Shown here piece by piece: positions 27,045-36,214 of a stretch of DNA of 64,000 nt (its first letter is position 1; every line of letters begins with the position of its first letter). The stretch spans positions 682,001-746,000 of the forward strand of contig NZ_LDJX01000001.1 in NCBI RefSeq assembly GCF_001306415.1. The letters run 5' to 3'. The translations under genes and the position numbers were made by a program. The notes beneath the pieces were generated by a model. That model did not search any database, was not told the origin of the DNA, and saw only the letters and a program-made list of their open reading frames with translations. The DNA comes from Croceitalea dokdonensis DOKDO 023. GTDB lineage: Bacteria > Bacteroidota > Bacteroidia > Flavobacteriales > Flavobacteriaceae.

Positions 27045-27545
27045 ATGCAGTTATACCAATTAAACTCCAAACAGGGATTGGCCATCGGCAAAAAAGAAGC
27101 GTGGGAGTTTCTGAGCAGTCCAAAAAACCTGAAGGAAATAACACCGGAACACATGGGGTTCCATATTTTGTCCGGTGCGGAAAGACCGATGTTTCCCGGC
27201 CAGATCATCCAATATAAAGTAAGTCCTTTCCCAGGTTTTACCACAAAATGGGTGTCGGAAATTACCCATGTAGATTATGGCAACTATTTTGTTGACGTTC
27301 AACTGTTTGGACCTTATGCCCTTTGGCACCACAAACATTTCATAAACGAAATAGATGGAGGGGTAGAAATGGAAGATGTGATCGATTACAAAATTCCATT
27401 TGGCCTTCTTGGTCAATTGGCCCATCCACTCATCGTTAAAAAACAATTGAATCAAATATTTGCATTTAGGGAAGCCAAACTCAGCGAGCGTTTTGGTGAC
27501 CTGCCGGGCTACAAAAATTCCTTAGAAATAAAATCCATTACATAA
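27045..27545 (+). CDS. SRPBCC family protein of the photolyase operon
   Basis: A 166-residue START/SRPBCC-fold protein (ligand-binding cup), related to CDC-like polyketide cyclase/dehydrase proteins: QGLAIGKKEAWEFLSSPKNL near residue 11, PEHMGFHILSG near 35, and TTKWVSEITHVDYGNYFVD near 70. Such a protein commonly precedes photolyase genes in Bacteroidota. Its stop overlaps the SDR start (TAATG), so the four genes from here to 31017 are translationally coupled. A -7 like element TATCTTTG is at 27024-27031, only 14 bases before the ATG. Ligand unknown. Confidence 0.8.
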   Translation: MQLYQLNSKQGLAIGKKEAWEFLSSPKNLKEITPEHMGFHILSGAERPMFPGQIIQYKVSPFPGFTTKWVSEITHVDYGNYFVDVQLFGPYALWHHKHFINEIDGGVEMEDVIDYKIPFGLLGQLAHPLIVKKQLNQIFAFREAKLSERFGDLPGYKNSLEIKSIT

Positions 27546-28237
27546 TGAAAAAAAATATCCTTTTGATTGGAGGGTCTCACGGCATTGGTTTTGAAATGGC
27601 AAAAGTCCTACAAAACGACTTTGAGGTATACATTGCCTCCAGAACACAAGAAGAATTACATCAATTGAACGTAACGCATATTCCCTTTGATGCTACAACA
27701 GACGAATTGGACACCGCCTTGCTACCTGAAGAGCTGCACGGTTTTGCATACTGTCCAGGAAGCATCAACCTAAAGCCTTTAAAAATGCTTTCCATGGAGG
27801 TGTTTAGACAAGAGATGGAACTAAATTTTTTCTCCTTGGTGAATGTGGTGAAAACCATCATCCCAAAAATGGTCGAGGGGTCTAGCATGGTATTTTTTAG
27901 CACGGTCGCCGTAGGTACCGGTATGCCGTTCCATACCAGCGTGGCCGCGGCCAAAGGAGCAATTGAGGGCTTTGCCAAGTCGTTGGCTGCAGAATATGCA
28001 CCAAAAGTACGCGTAAACTGTATTGCTCCCTCCTTGGTGGATACCACATTGGCAGGTCGTTTATTGAACAATGACAAGAAAAAAGAGATGATGTCTAGCC
28101 GCCACCCTCTGAAACGCGTTGGTGAAGCACAGGACATCGCCAATTTGGCCGTCTTTTTACTAAGTGATAAAAGCAGCTGGGTCACAGGGCAAATTATGGG
28201 TGTTGATGGTGGAATGTCTACCTTAAACGTATCCTAA
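27545..28237 (+). CDS. SDR family protein lacking the catalytic Tyr
   Basis: A 230-residue short-chain dehydrogenase/reductase fold. The cofactor loop is GGSHGIGFEMAKVL, and the C-terminal part has VRVNCIAPSLVDT and SSWVTGQIMGVDGGMS. The active-site region reads FFSTVAVGTG then SVAAAKGAIEGF: the Ser is present, but the Tyr of YxxxK is replaced by Val while the Lys stays. It may thus not be a normal oxidoreductase. It lies between the SRPBCC and photolyase genes with a TAATG overlap at its start and the photolyase ATG four bases after its stop. Confidence 0.85.
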   Translation: MKKNILLIGGSHGIGFEMAKVLQNDFEVYIASRTQEELHQLNVTHIPFDATTDELDTALLPEELHGFAYCPGSINLKPLKMLSMEVFRQEMELNFFSLVNVVKTIIPKMVEGSSMVFFSTVAVGTGMPFHTSVAAAKGAIEGFAKSLAAEYAPKVRVNCIAPSLVDTTLAGRLLNNDKKKEMMSSRHPLKRVGEAQDIANLAVFLLSDKSSWVTGQIMGVDGGMSTLNVS

Positions 28238-28240
28238 GTG

Positions 28241-29545
28241 ATGGCAAGAACGGTTTCCATTTTTTGGTTTAGACGGGACTTGCGATTAGACGACAACGTG
28301 GGCCTATATCACGCCCTAAAGGGAAAACATCCCGTAATTCCCATTTTTATATTTGATAAGGATATTTTGGACAAACTGCCCAAAAATGATGCAAGGGTAA
28401 GTTTTTTGCATACACAGCTTAGTGACCTGAGCCAAGAACTACAGACCATGAATATGTGCGGAATAGCAGGATTTCATGGGAGGCCAAAAAGCGTTTTTGG
28501 GCAATTGCTCACGCAGTATGATATTGACACGGTATACACCAATCATGATTATGAACCGTACGCAAGGGAACGGGACAAGGAAATACAGCAATTACTGGAC
28601 TCCAAGGGAATTGCCTTTAAAACATTTAAGGATCAAGTCATCTTTGAAAAAAACGATATCGTCAAAAACGATGGTAATCCTTATGTAGTCTACACTCCTT
28701 TTAAAAACAAGTGGAAGGAGTTATTTAACCCGGCCACGGATTTGGTGATGCACGACCCCAATCTAAAAAATGTTTACCAAGAAGGTACTTTTACGTTACC
28801 CAGCCTTGCGGCTATGGGGTTTGAACCTTCAGAAATTAAAGTGCCAGACTACAGCGTTACCAGGGAACTGATTCAAAATTATGAGGCTACGCGTAATTTT
28901 CCAGCCAAAGAGCAGGGTACCTCCAGATTGGGGCCACACCTTAGGTTTGGTACCGTTTCCGTTCGTAAAATGGTTAAAAAGGCCATTCAAGAAAAGAATG
29001 AGGTATTTTGGAGCGAACTTATTTGGCGCGAATTTTTTATGCAAATCCTTTGGCATTTTCCACACACTAGAGAAAGGGCCTTTAAACCCAAATATGACCG
29101 TATTGAATGGCGAAACAACGAAGCCGAGTTCGAGAAATGGAAAAATGGCCAAACTGGTTACGCCTTGGTAGACGCTGGTATGCGGGAGCTCAACACAACC
29201 GGGTATATGCACAACAGGGTTCGGATGTTGGTGGCGAGTTTTTTGTGCAAGCACCTGCTCATAGATTGGCGCTGGGGTGAGGCTTACTTTGCTGAAAAAT
29301 TATTGGACTATGATATGAGTGCTAACGTTGGGAATTGGCAATGGGCCGCCGGCAGTGGTGTTGATGCGGCTCCTTACTTCAGGATTTTTAACCCAATGAC
29401 CCAGATCGATAAGTTTGACAAACAAAAAGAGTACATTCATAAATGGGTTCCAGAGCTCCAGGAACTCACCTATCCCGCTAAAATGGTAGACCATAAAATG
29501 GCCCGCGAACGCTGTTTGGACACCTACAAGAAAGCACTGGCCTAA
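28241..29545 (+). CDS. phrB: deoxyribodipyrimidine photolyase, class I type
   Basis: A 434-residue DNA photolyase. The N-terminal antenna-binding alpha/beta domain starts SIFWFRRDLRLDDN. The C-terminal FAD domain has TSRLGPHLRFGTVSVRK, ELIWREFFMQI, GYMHNRVRMLVASFL, DWRWGEAYFAEKLLDYD, and NWQWAAGSGVDAAPYFRIFN with the Trp residues of the electron-transfer chain. It repairs UV-induced cyclobutane pyrimidine dimers with blue light. I start at the ATG at 28241, two codons from a GTG. It is followed directly (TAATG) by a second, divergent family member. Confidence 0.93.
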   Translation: MARTVSIFWFRRDLRLDDNVGLYHALKGKHPVIPIFIFDKDILDKLPKNDARVSFLHTQLSDLSQELQTMNMCGIAGFHGRPKSVFGQLLTQYDIDTVYTNHDYEPYARERDKEIQQLLDSKGIAFKTFKDQVIFEKNDIVKNDGNPYVVYTPFKNKWKELFNPATDLVMHDPNLKNVYQEGTFTLPSLAAMGFEPSEIKVPDYSVTRELIQNYEATRNFPAKEQGTSRLGPHLRFGTVSVRKMVKKAIQEKNEVFWSELIWREFFMQILWHFPHTRERAFKPKYDRIEWRNNEAEFEKWKNGQTGYALVDAGMRELNTTGYMHNRVRMLVASFLCKHLLIDWRWGEAYFAEKLLDYDMSANVGNWQWAAGSGVDAAPYFRIFNPMTQIDKFDKQKEYIHKWVPELQELTYPAKMVDHKMARERCLDTYKKALA

Positions 29546-31017
29546 TGGTTGTAGTTTGGTTAAAAAGGGACCTAAGGTTGTTGGATCATGAGCCGTTGAT
29601 ACATGCCATTTCTTCTGGGCAAAAGATTCTTCTACTGTACAATTTTGAGCCTCTTTGGACCACAGATTCCCATTATAGCCCAAGGCACATCCGGTTTATC
29701 AAACAAAGTTTGGCAGATATGCAGCGCCAATTGGCACCCTACAACACCAAAATACTCATTGTTGGCCAGGAGATGGTTACCGTATGGAAGAAGCTTCATC
29801 AACTCCGTACGATCAAGCTGTTACTTTCCTATCAAGAAACCGGAATGAAAATCACTTACGACCGAGACAAAGCCGTAGCCAAATGGTGCAGGACAAATGG
29901 GGTACAATGGAAGCAGAGCGTCCAAAATGGGGTGTTTAGGGGCCTTAGTAACCGTAGCAAATGGAAGGATAACTGGGTAGCCTTTATCAACGAACCTGTT
30001 GGGGTTCCCAAGATGAAAGATGGAAACTTTATCCCATTACAGGAAATCCAAACCTTTTTTGAACCTGAATTTAACAGGCCATCCCTAGCGGTGACATCCA
30101 ATAAAAATATGCAGCACGGCGGAACTGCCTACGCGGTTAAATATTTAAATTCCTTTTTGACCGAACGCATCACAGGATATAATACTTATTATTCAAAACC
30201 TGCAACTTCGCGTTTGTACAGTAGCAGATTGTCTCCGTACATTGCTTGGGGAAACCTGTCTGTACGTCAAGTCTGTCAATATGCCGCACAGCATAAGGCC
30301 AAAGTCAACAAACGTAATTTAAGCTCATTTTTGTCCCGTATGCGCTGGCAGGCACATTTCATCCAAAAATTTGAAATGGAAGGGGACATGGAATTTAAAA
30401 GTGTCAACAAGGGCTACCATAAGCTTGTAAAACCAAAAAATCCAGCGCTGCAAAAAGCTTGGCGCCAAGGCAATACGGGTTTGCCCTTGGTAGATGCGGC
30501 CATGCGTTGTTTGCTTACAACAGGCTTTGTTAATTTTAGGCTTAGGGCCATGCTGGCCTCCTTTTTTACCCATCTGCTCTGGCAGCCGTGGCAGGATTGT
30601 ACCGAACATCTGGCCCAAAATTTCCTTGATTTTGAACCGGGAATCCATTTTCCACAGTTGAATATGCAATCTGGGGAAACAGGTGTCAATACCATACGAA
30701 TCTATAATCCCATTAAAAATGGTAAGGAGCACGACCCAGAAGGAACTTTTATCAAAAAATGGGTTCCAGAACTGGAAAAACTGCCTTTAAAATACATCCA
30801 TGAACCTTGGAAGATACCAGCCATGGAAAAAACATTTCTCAATTTTGAACTAGGGCGGGACTATCCCGGGCCCATCGTAGACATAGCGTCCATGAGAAAG
30901 TACGCAAGTGATACATTGTACGCCTACAAAAAAAATCCTTTGAGTAAAACGGAAAGCATTAGAATTGTACATACCCATACCCTTCCAGGCAGGCCAGTTT
31001 GGGACCAGCATGATTAG
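29545..31017 (+). CDS. divergent photolyase/cryptochrome family protein
   Basis: A 490-residue homologue of the photolyase family. The antenna domain opens VVVWLKRDLRLLDHEPL, and the FAD domain keeps YSSRLSPYIAWGNLSVRQ, TGLPLVDAAMRCLLTTGF, and RLRAMLASFFTHLLWQPW. Where the neighbour has the NWQWAAGSG...PYFRIFN block, this protein has FPQLNMQSGETG then NTIRIYNPIKNG, so a key tryptophan region and the lesion-binding site differ. The four-cysteine cluster of FeS photolyases is not obvious. It belongs to a bacterial cryptochrome-like clade I cannot name. Probable role: blue-light sensing or repair of another lesion. Confidence 0.85.
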   Translation: MVVVWLKRDLRLLDHEPLIHAISSGQKILLLYNFEPLWTTDSHYSPRHIRFIKQSLADMQRQLAPYNTKILIVGQEMVTVWKKLHQLRTIKLLLSYQETGMKITYDRDKAVAKWCRTNGVQWKQSVQNGVFRGLSNRSKWKDNWVAFINEPVGVPKMKDGNFIPLQEIQTFFEPEFNRPSLAVTSNKNMQHGGTAYAVKYLNSFLTERITGYNTYYSKPATSRLYSSRLSPYIAWGNLSVRQVCQYAAQHKAKVNKRNLSSFLSRMRWQAHFIQKFEMEGDMEFKSVNKGYHKLVKPKNPALQKAWRQGNTGLPLVDAAMRCLLTTGFVNFRLRAMLASFFTHLLWQPWQDCTEHLAQNFLDFEPGIHFPQLNMQSGETGVNTIRIYNPIKNGKEHDPEGTFIKKWVPELEKLPLKYIHEPWKIPAMEKTFLNFELGRDYPGPIVDIASMRKYASDTLYAYKKNPLSKTESIRIVHTHTLPGRPVWDQHD

Positions 31018-31106
31018 GGATTATCCGACCAAGAAAAAACGGTATTCCCCGATCGTGTAAGTTTGGCTATATTTAAGGAATAATACCAACGCAAAAAGCA
31101 CATAAA

Positions 31107-32534
31107 ATGAAAAAAACATGCCTTTTCTTCCTCCTTGCCCTTATCGGCTTCACGGTAAGTGCACAAAAAATGACCAAGAACAAAAATGCCGTTGTTGCCT
31201 CTGTTGAAAAACACAAAGAAGCCTTGATAAAAATAAGTGACTCTATTTGGGCATTGGCGGAAACCGCTTTCAACGAAAGTGAATCTTCAAGAATTTTGGC
31301 AGATTATGCAGAAAAAAATGGCCTAAAGGTAACCCGGGGCGTGGCAGATATACCAACGGCCTTTACGGCAACTTATGGTTCCGGTAGCCCCGTCATCAGT
31401 ATTTTGGGAGAGTTTGATGCACTCCCAGGGATTTCCCAAAAGGCCACGCCCGTAAAAGAACCCCTAAAGCCAGGTGCTGCTGGCCACGGCTGCGGACATA
31501 ATATGTTCGGCACGGCAAGTTTAGGGTCTGCCATAGCTATAAAGGAATTGATGGATGCAGGTAAGATAAAGGGAACGGTAAAGTTTTTGGGAACCCCTGC
31601 GGAAGAAAAATATTTTGCCAAAGTTTGGATGGTAAAAGCGGGCCTTTGGGACGATGTTGACGTAAACATCAGTTGGCACCCCGGTTCCAGTATAGAGGCG
31701 GACGTCCAGAGTGGATTGTCCCTTATAGATTTTATCGTGGAGTTCTATGGCCAGACCGCCCATGCCTCCGCAGACCCATGGAATGGTAGAAGCGCCTCTG
31801 ACGCGCTTGAACTTTATACTACGGGCATTAATTACTACCGTGAGCATATTTTACCAAGTTCAAGGATACATTACCATATCCAAGATGGCGGTCAGGTGGT
31901 TAATGTGGTTCCGGACTATGCCAAATTATGGGTACGGGTGAGAGACCCAAAAAGAAAGGTGATGTTACCTACCTACGAGCGGGTGAAAGCCATGGCAGAA
32001 GGTGCTGCGATCATGGCAAATGTTGATTATAAAATTTCGTTGGTTTCAGGCATTTATGAAACCTTGGTCAATAGAACGGGAGGAGCCATTATGCAGAAGA
32101 ATTTAGAATTGCTGGGGCCTATCTCGTATACGGAGGAAGAAACCATTTTTGGCAAGGCAATACAAAAAGCCACTGGAAAACCAGAGATTGGAATGGACAG
32201 CAATATCTATCCGTTAAGGGAAACCTTAGATACCCCAGGAGGAGGTTCAACCGATGTGGGCGATGTGAGCTGGAACGTACCCAATATAAATTTAGGGGTC
32301 ACGGTTGCACCAAAAGACACGCCATGGCACTCTTGGGCCGTTGTTGCCTGTGGTGGGATGAGCATAGGACATAAAGGTATGGTATATGCCTCCAAGGCCA
32401 TGGCTATGACCATGGTAGACTTATTTGAAAACCAAAAATTGATTGATGAGGTTACCAAAGAGTTTAAGACCAGAAAAGGGGACGAAGTCTATGAACCAAT
32501 GATTGACGGCCCTCCACCGATTGGAGACAATTAA
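31107..32534 (+). CDS. secreted M20 family amidohydrolase, AbgB-like
   Basis: A 475-residue M20D metallopeptidase with signal peptide CLFFLLALIGFTVSAQ. Metal motifs: ILGEFDALPGI near residue 102 and AAGHGCGHNMFG near 128 (Cys/His ligands), then GTPAEEKYFAKVW near 162 and SWHPGSSIEA near 189. The dimerisation domain covers about residues 205-320. Similar proteins (p-aminobenzoyl-glutamate hydrolase B, indole-acetyl-amino acid hydrolases) cleave amide bonds. It would act in the periplasm. The stop is followed seven bases later by an unrelated small gene. Confidence 0.88.
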   Translation: MKKTCLFFLLALIGFTVSAQKMTKNKNAVVASVEKHKEALIKISDSIWALAETAFNESESSRILADYAEKNGLKVTRGVADIPTAFTATYGSGSPVISILGEFDALPGISQKATPVKEPLKPGAAGHGCGHNMFGTASLGSAIAIKELMDAGKIKGTVKFLGTPAEEKYFAKVWMVKAGLWDDVDVNISWHPGSSIEADVQSGLSLIDFIVEFYGQTAHASADPWNGRSASDALELYTTGINYYREHILPSSRIHYHIQDGGQVVNVVPDYAKLWVRVRDPKRKVMLPTYERVKAMAEGAAIMANVDYKISLVSGIYETLVNRTGGAIMQKNLELLGPISYTEEETIFGKAIQKATGKPEIGMDSNIYPLRETLDTPGGGSTDVGDVSWNVPNINLGVTVAPKDTPWHSWAVVACGGMSIGHKGMVYASKAMAMTMVDLFENQKLIDEVTKEFKTRKGDEVYEPMIDGPPPIGDN

Positions 32535-32618
32535 CGGATAATGCCTGCTAAGAACTCCATTGTGCTGTTCTTCAAGGTCTTGGCGCATCCATTTAACCCA
32601 AAACAAAAACAAATTGCT

Positions 32619-32789
32619 ATGTTCGGATTATTTAAAAAGAAAACAGAGGTAGAAAAACTACAAGAAAAATACCAAAAACTGATGAAAGAGGCTTTTGACC
32701 TTTCTAAGGTGAACCGCAGTGAAGGTGATAAAAAGTATGCCGAAGCGGATGCAGTTCAGAAAAAAATTGAAGAATTGACCGGAAAGTAA
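32619..32789 (+). CDS. Lacal_2735 family small coiled-coil protein
   Basis: A 56-residue protein, MFGLFKKKTEVEKLQEKYQK then a helical, lysine/glutamate-rich remainder ending KKIEELTGK. It matches a short Flavobacteriia family I know as Lacal_2735. I start at the ATG at 32619 because the 26 preceding in-frame codons have a different character. It is predicted to be wholly alpha-helical; no function known. It precedes the pirin gene by four bases. Confidence 0.8.
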   Translation: MFGLFKKKTEVEKLQEKYQKLMKEAFDLSKVNRSEGDKKYAEADAVQKKIEELTGK

Positions 32790-32793
32790 GCGC

Positions 32794-33795
32794 ATGAAAG
32801 CGGCAATACGTCAAATTTTTGAACTTGGTTTTCCTTGGCAAACCCAAGACCCATTTCTTTTTTGTGTCTATCATTTGGACCATTATCCAAAAGGTAACGG
32901 CCAACTTGGTCCAGACGCAGCACTGTTAAAGGGGCGAAACCTTGGCAATGACTTCACCAAGAAAGAGGGTTGGCGTATGTACCATGGCAGTGCCATTCCC
33001 GGTTTTCCCTGCCATCCACATCGCGGTTTCGAAACCATTACCGCGGTCAATAAAGGTTATTGTGACCATTCTGATTCGTTGGGTGCAGCGGGAAGGTTTG
33101 GAGAAGGTGATGTGCAATGGATGACGGCAGGCCGCGGCGTGCAGCATTCAGAAATGTTTCCATTGATACATGAACATAAAGACAACACCTTGGAGCTATT
33201 CCAGATTTGGCTCAACTTACCCAAGCAAGCCAAATTTGTGGAACCCCATTTTAAGATGCTGTGGCATGAGGATATTCCCCTTGTGACCAAGGGGCAAGCA
33301 AGGGTTAAGATCATCGCTGGAAATTATGGTGGTTACCAAGGTGTGGCCCCAGCCCCAAATTCCTGGGCGGCCCAACCCAAAAACAACGTGGCTATCTGGA
33401 ATATCAAAATAGCGCCATATGGTAAATTTCTGCTGCCAAAAACAGACATGGAAGTAGATAGAACCCTATATTTTTATGAAGGTTCCCATATTGAGATAGC
33501 AGATGAGCCCATAGTCCCCAACCATGGTATAGATTTGAATGCTGCGATGGACACCGAGATAAGGGCAGGTGAAACAGAAGCGCATATACTCCTATTACAG
33601 GGTAGGCCCATAAAGGAACCCGTAGCAAAATACGGGCCTTTTGTCATGAACACGGAGTTAGAAATCCAGCAAGCTATGGATGAGTATAAACTAACCCAGT
33701 TTGGAGGTTGGCCTTGGCCCTACCCAGATAACGTTCATCAAAAGGAAAAAGGAAGGTTTGCAAAATATCCGGATGGTACCGTTGTGGTTAAATGA
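32794..33795 (+). CDS. pirin family protein
   Basis: A 333-residue bicupin. The metal-binding N-terminal cupin has GFPCHPHRGFETITAV (two His) and MTAGRGVQHSEMFP (His and Glu), followed by the pirin-type LELFQIWLNLPKQAKFVEPHF. The C-terminal cupin spans about residues 190-300. Bacterial pirins include quercetinases and regulators of metabolic enzymes; which applies here is unclear. It is separated from the small gene by four bases and from the beta-lactamase-like gene by about a dozen bases. Confidence 0.92.
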   Translation: MKAAIRQIFELGFPWQTQDPFLFCVYHLDHYPKGNGQLGPDAALLKGRNLGNDFTKKEGWRMYHGSAIPGFPCHPHRGFETITAVNKGYCDHSDSLGAAGRFGEGDVQWMTAGRGVQHSEMFPLIHEHKDNTLELFQIWLNLPKQAKFVEPHFKMLWHEDIPLVTKGQARVKIIAGNYGGYQGVAPAPNSWAAQPKNNVAIWNIKIAPYGKFLLPKTDMEVDRTLYFYEGSHIEIADEPIVPNHGIDLNAAMDTEIRAGETEAHILLLQGRPIKEPVAKYGPFVMNTELEIQQAMDEYKLTQFGGWPWPYPDNVHQKEKGRFAKYPDGTVVVK

Positions 33796-33807
33796 TATGT
33801 GTTTAAC

Positions 33808-34935
33808 ATGAAATATAAAAACCACATTCACAGCAACCAATATAGCCTTAGAACCCTATGGTTATTTTTGGGGATGCTCGGCTTTGTAGCTGTGGTCATA
33901 GGGCAGAACCCCCAACACTATAATGGGCGTATTTCTGTCTTTTTAGATACCCTACAACAACAAAACTTTAACGGCACCATACTGGTGGCCCATAACGACT
34001 CCGTTATCCAAAACCGCGCCTATGGATTTTCAAATTTTGAACATGCCGTAAGCATTAAACCGGAAACCAAATTCAATCTCGCCTCCATTACCAAGATGTT
34101 TACCGCTGTGGGCATCCTTAAGCTGGTAGATACGGGAAAATTAAAACTAAATGATACGGTTGGTATGTACCTTCCCCAATATGCCAATGACACCATACGC
34201 AATTCATGTACCATACATCATTTACTTACCCATACCAGTGGGCTCGGAAATTTTTACGTCGACAAAGCTTTTACCTCATTTGATAAATCTAAACTGAACA
34301 CCACGGCAGATTTTCTTGCCCTTTTTGAACAGCTCCCCTTGCAATTTTTTCCGGGCAGCAAGTATGCCTATGGAGCCAGCGGATTTGTGGTATTGGGTTT
34401 AATTATAGAGGCAGTTACCGGCCTGCCTTATGACGAATATATGCAAGAAGAAGTGTTTCAGATAGCAGAAATGACCAATACCAAAGCTTTTCCCATTGAC
34501 AAGGTGGTAGCCAATAAAGCGGATGGCTACACCAGCTTGTTTGGGGACAATGAAGAATTTACCCACAATACTGGGTATTTATCCAAAGCATCACCTGGTG
34601 GTTTTTATTATTCCACTGCCAAGGATTTATTTGAATTTTCCAAACACCTAAGAAACAATACTTTTTTTTCAAAGGAAATTTTAAATGCAATGTGTACACC
34701 TCATATACAGGGGTATTATACGCAGCTTGGGTATGCTGTTTCTGTTGATACTAGATTTAACCAAACCATTATAGGGCATAGTGGAGGCTGGTATGGGGTG
34801 CAAACAGAACTAATGGATTTTACAAAAGATCATTATACTGTAATTATTTTATCTAATGTGGATACGGCAGAATCAAAAGGTACGGTGATGGTGTCCCAGT
34901 TTTTTAAAAATTTAATTGCGGGAAAACCACTTTAA
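33808..34935 (+). CDS. serine hydrolase, class C beta-lactamase family
   Basis: A 375-residue penicillin-binding-like hydrolase with an N-terminal membrane or signal segment (LWLFLGMLGFVAVVIGQ). The nucleophile motif SxxK is ASITKMFTAVG near residue 90. The second motif position reads YAYGASGFVVLG, where the Asn of YxN is replaced by Ala. The third motif is IGHSGGW (HxG). It may be an esterase or D-peptidase rather than an antibiotic-degrading enzyme. The ATG at 33808 is preferred over a GTG three codons earlier. Its last codons overlap the start of the inverted-repeat element. Confidence 0.85.
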   Translation: MKYKNHIHSNQYSLRTLWLFLGMLGFVAVVIGQNPQHYNGRISVFLDTLQQQNFNGTILVAHNDSVIQNRAYGFSNFEHAVSIKPETKFNLASITKMFTAVGILKLVDTGKLKLNDTVGMYLPQYANDTIRNSCTIHHLLTHTSGLGNFYVDKAFTSFDKSKLNTTADFLALFEQLPLQFFPGSKYAYGASGFVVLGLIIEAVTGLPYDEYMQEEVFQIAEMTNTKAFPIDKVVANKADGYTSLFGDNEEFTHNTGYLSKASPGGFYYSTAKDLFEFSKHLRNNTFFSKEILNAMCTPHIQGYYTQLGYAVSVDTRFNQTIIGHSGGWYGVQTELMDFTKDHYTVIILSNVDTAESKGTVMVSQFFKNLIAGKPL

Positions 34936-35117
34936 CCCATTGTGCATTTTGATGAAAATTCGTCAATTCGAATGATTTTTTGATACAAAGTATCGGAAAA
35001 AAGTATCGAGAATCAGAATTTTAGCATTAAACCTTGTTCTCGATACTTTTTCTTCCAGAAAAAACTCGAACTGACGGTTTTAAATCTAAAAAGCATTCAA
35101 AATGCACAACGGGTTAA
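34932..35117. repeat. large imperfect inverted repeat, MITE-like or BIR element
   Basis: The ends TTAACCCATTGTGCATTTTG (from 34932) and CAAAATGCACAACGGGTTAA (to 35117) are inverted copies differing by one base. Inner parts also match: AAAAGTATCGAGAA near 34999-35012 against TTCTCGATACTTTT at 35037-35050, and CAATTCGA against TCGAACTG. The whole 186 bases could fold into one long imperfect hairpin. No reading frame. It may be a non-autonomous mobile repeat and also act as terminator of the beta-lactamase-like gene. Confidence 0.65.
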
Positions 35118-35327
35118 TTCTAAATTTTAATAAAGCGCACACTCATGCCAGCTTCTCATTTATGGCCATAAATAGCTTGAGAAAATAATAAAGTGATCGC
35201 ATAAAAACCGAGTTAATTTAGGCATATAAAACTTTGCCCCTAATAGTGCTGCAGATAGGAAAACGTGATAGGAAAATCCCAAGAAAACCATAGTTTTTAC
35301 TTCGTGTATCGGTTTAGGCGACAAATT

Positions 35328-35888
35328 TTAACCCGCGTTTGTTTTAATAAATTTTCGAGTATCAAAATCTTTGGTTTCAATGTAAATGGTATCAGCAATA
35401 ATGGTTGCCCTATAGGTCCGTTTCCCTTTGAGCGGTACAATATCCCAAATTTCGTTTTCCTGTGGTGAGATACCGGGAGCGTCTTGTACCGTATAAAATT
35501 CCAGCTTGGAAGCATCTAACATAAATGTAAATCCTTTAGAATCAATTTTTAAATCTTCTACTATGGAATGAAAATAGCCCGGCAGGTATCCTTCACGAGC
35601 CTCATCAAAATCATCAGTTGTACCAATGAAATATAATTTACTATTATAAAAACTAAGATACTGGTTTTCGGTTACCATGTTTTTCTGCATGTAGTAGTTA
35701 GCGTTTTTAGGCAGTTGTATCAAAACTGAATCGTCAACTTTCTCGTTTCTTTCATGCATCTGCGTCGCTGTTCCTGCTTTGGTATTTATTGTTTTTTTGA
35801 CGGTGTCCTTTTGTATTATTTCACAAGAAATAAAGAGTAAGCAAAAAAGGGAGGTACTGGATAAAAATATCTTTTTAAATGTATTCAT
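35328..35888 (-). CDS. hypothetical lipoprotein
   Basis: A 186-residue predicted lipoprotein (MNTFKKIFLSSTSLFCLLFISC, Cys at about 22). The mature part begins with a charged threonine/lysine-rich linker and continues with an alternating polar/hydrophobic pattern probably forming beta strands, ending KDFDTRKFIKTNAG. No family recognised. I start at the ATG at 35888, which begins the leader. It stands alone between the inverted-repeat element and a gene-free stretch. Confidence 0.6.
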   Translation of the reverse strand: MNTFKKIFLSSTSLFCLLFISCEIIQKDTVKKTINTKAGTATQMHERNEKVDDSVLIQLPKNANYYMQKNMVTENQYLSFYNSKLYFIGTTDDFDEAREGYLPGYFHSIVEDLKIDSKGFTFMLDASKLEFYTVQDAPGISPQENEIWDIVPLKGKRTYRATIIADTIYIETKDFDTRKFIKTNAG

Positions 35889-36214
35889 TTTGTGAAAATT
35901 CTGGTTTTGGATAAAGATAGTATCCAAAATAACCAACACTTGCACGGAATACAGGGAACTTTTGCAAAACCTAAGGAAAATAACCTCTTTTTACCTCACC
36001 CTAGCCAACGTAATCAAAAAAGTTATGATTATTCATGGTTAAGGTCATTTGTTCCACATAGGGAAAGGAACAGTTGATCAGGCTGTAGGTTAAATACCGT
36101 TTTTGACGAAGATTTATAAAAAATATAAATCCTTTTAGGCAATGGCCAGCAGTTAGCCCAAAACAAACTAATTTTACATATGATGCAGTTAAATGAATTA
36201 AGTGGACATCCATT
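35889..36214. other. intergenic stretch, no gene seen
   Basis: About 325 bases between divergent genes. Two short open frames exist on opposite strands but neither has coding character or recognisable content. It should contain the promoters of the flanking genes; no clean TTG/TAnnTTTG pair stood out. Confidence 0.5.

Noticed and set aside
36001-36213. A 70-codon minus-strand frame as a gene
   Set aside because: No signal, family or neighbour supports it, and its composition looks non-coding.
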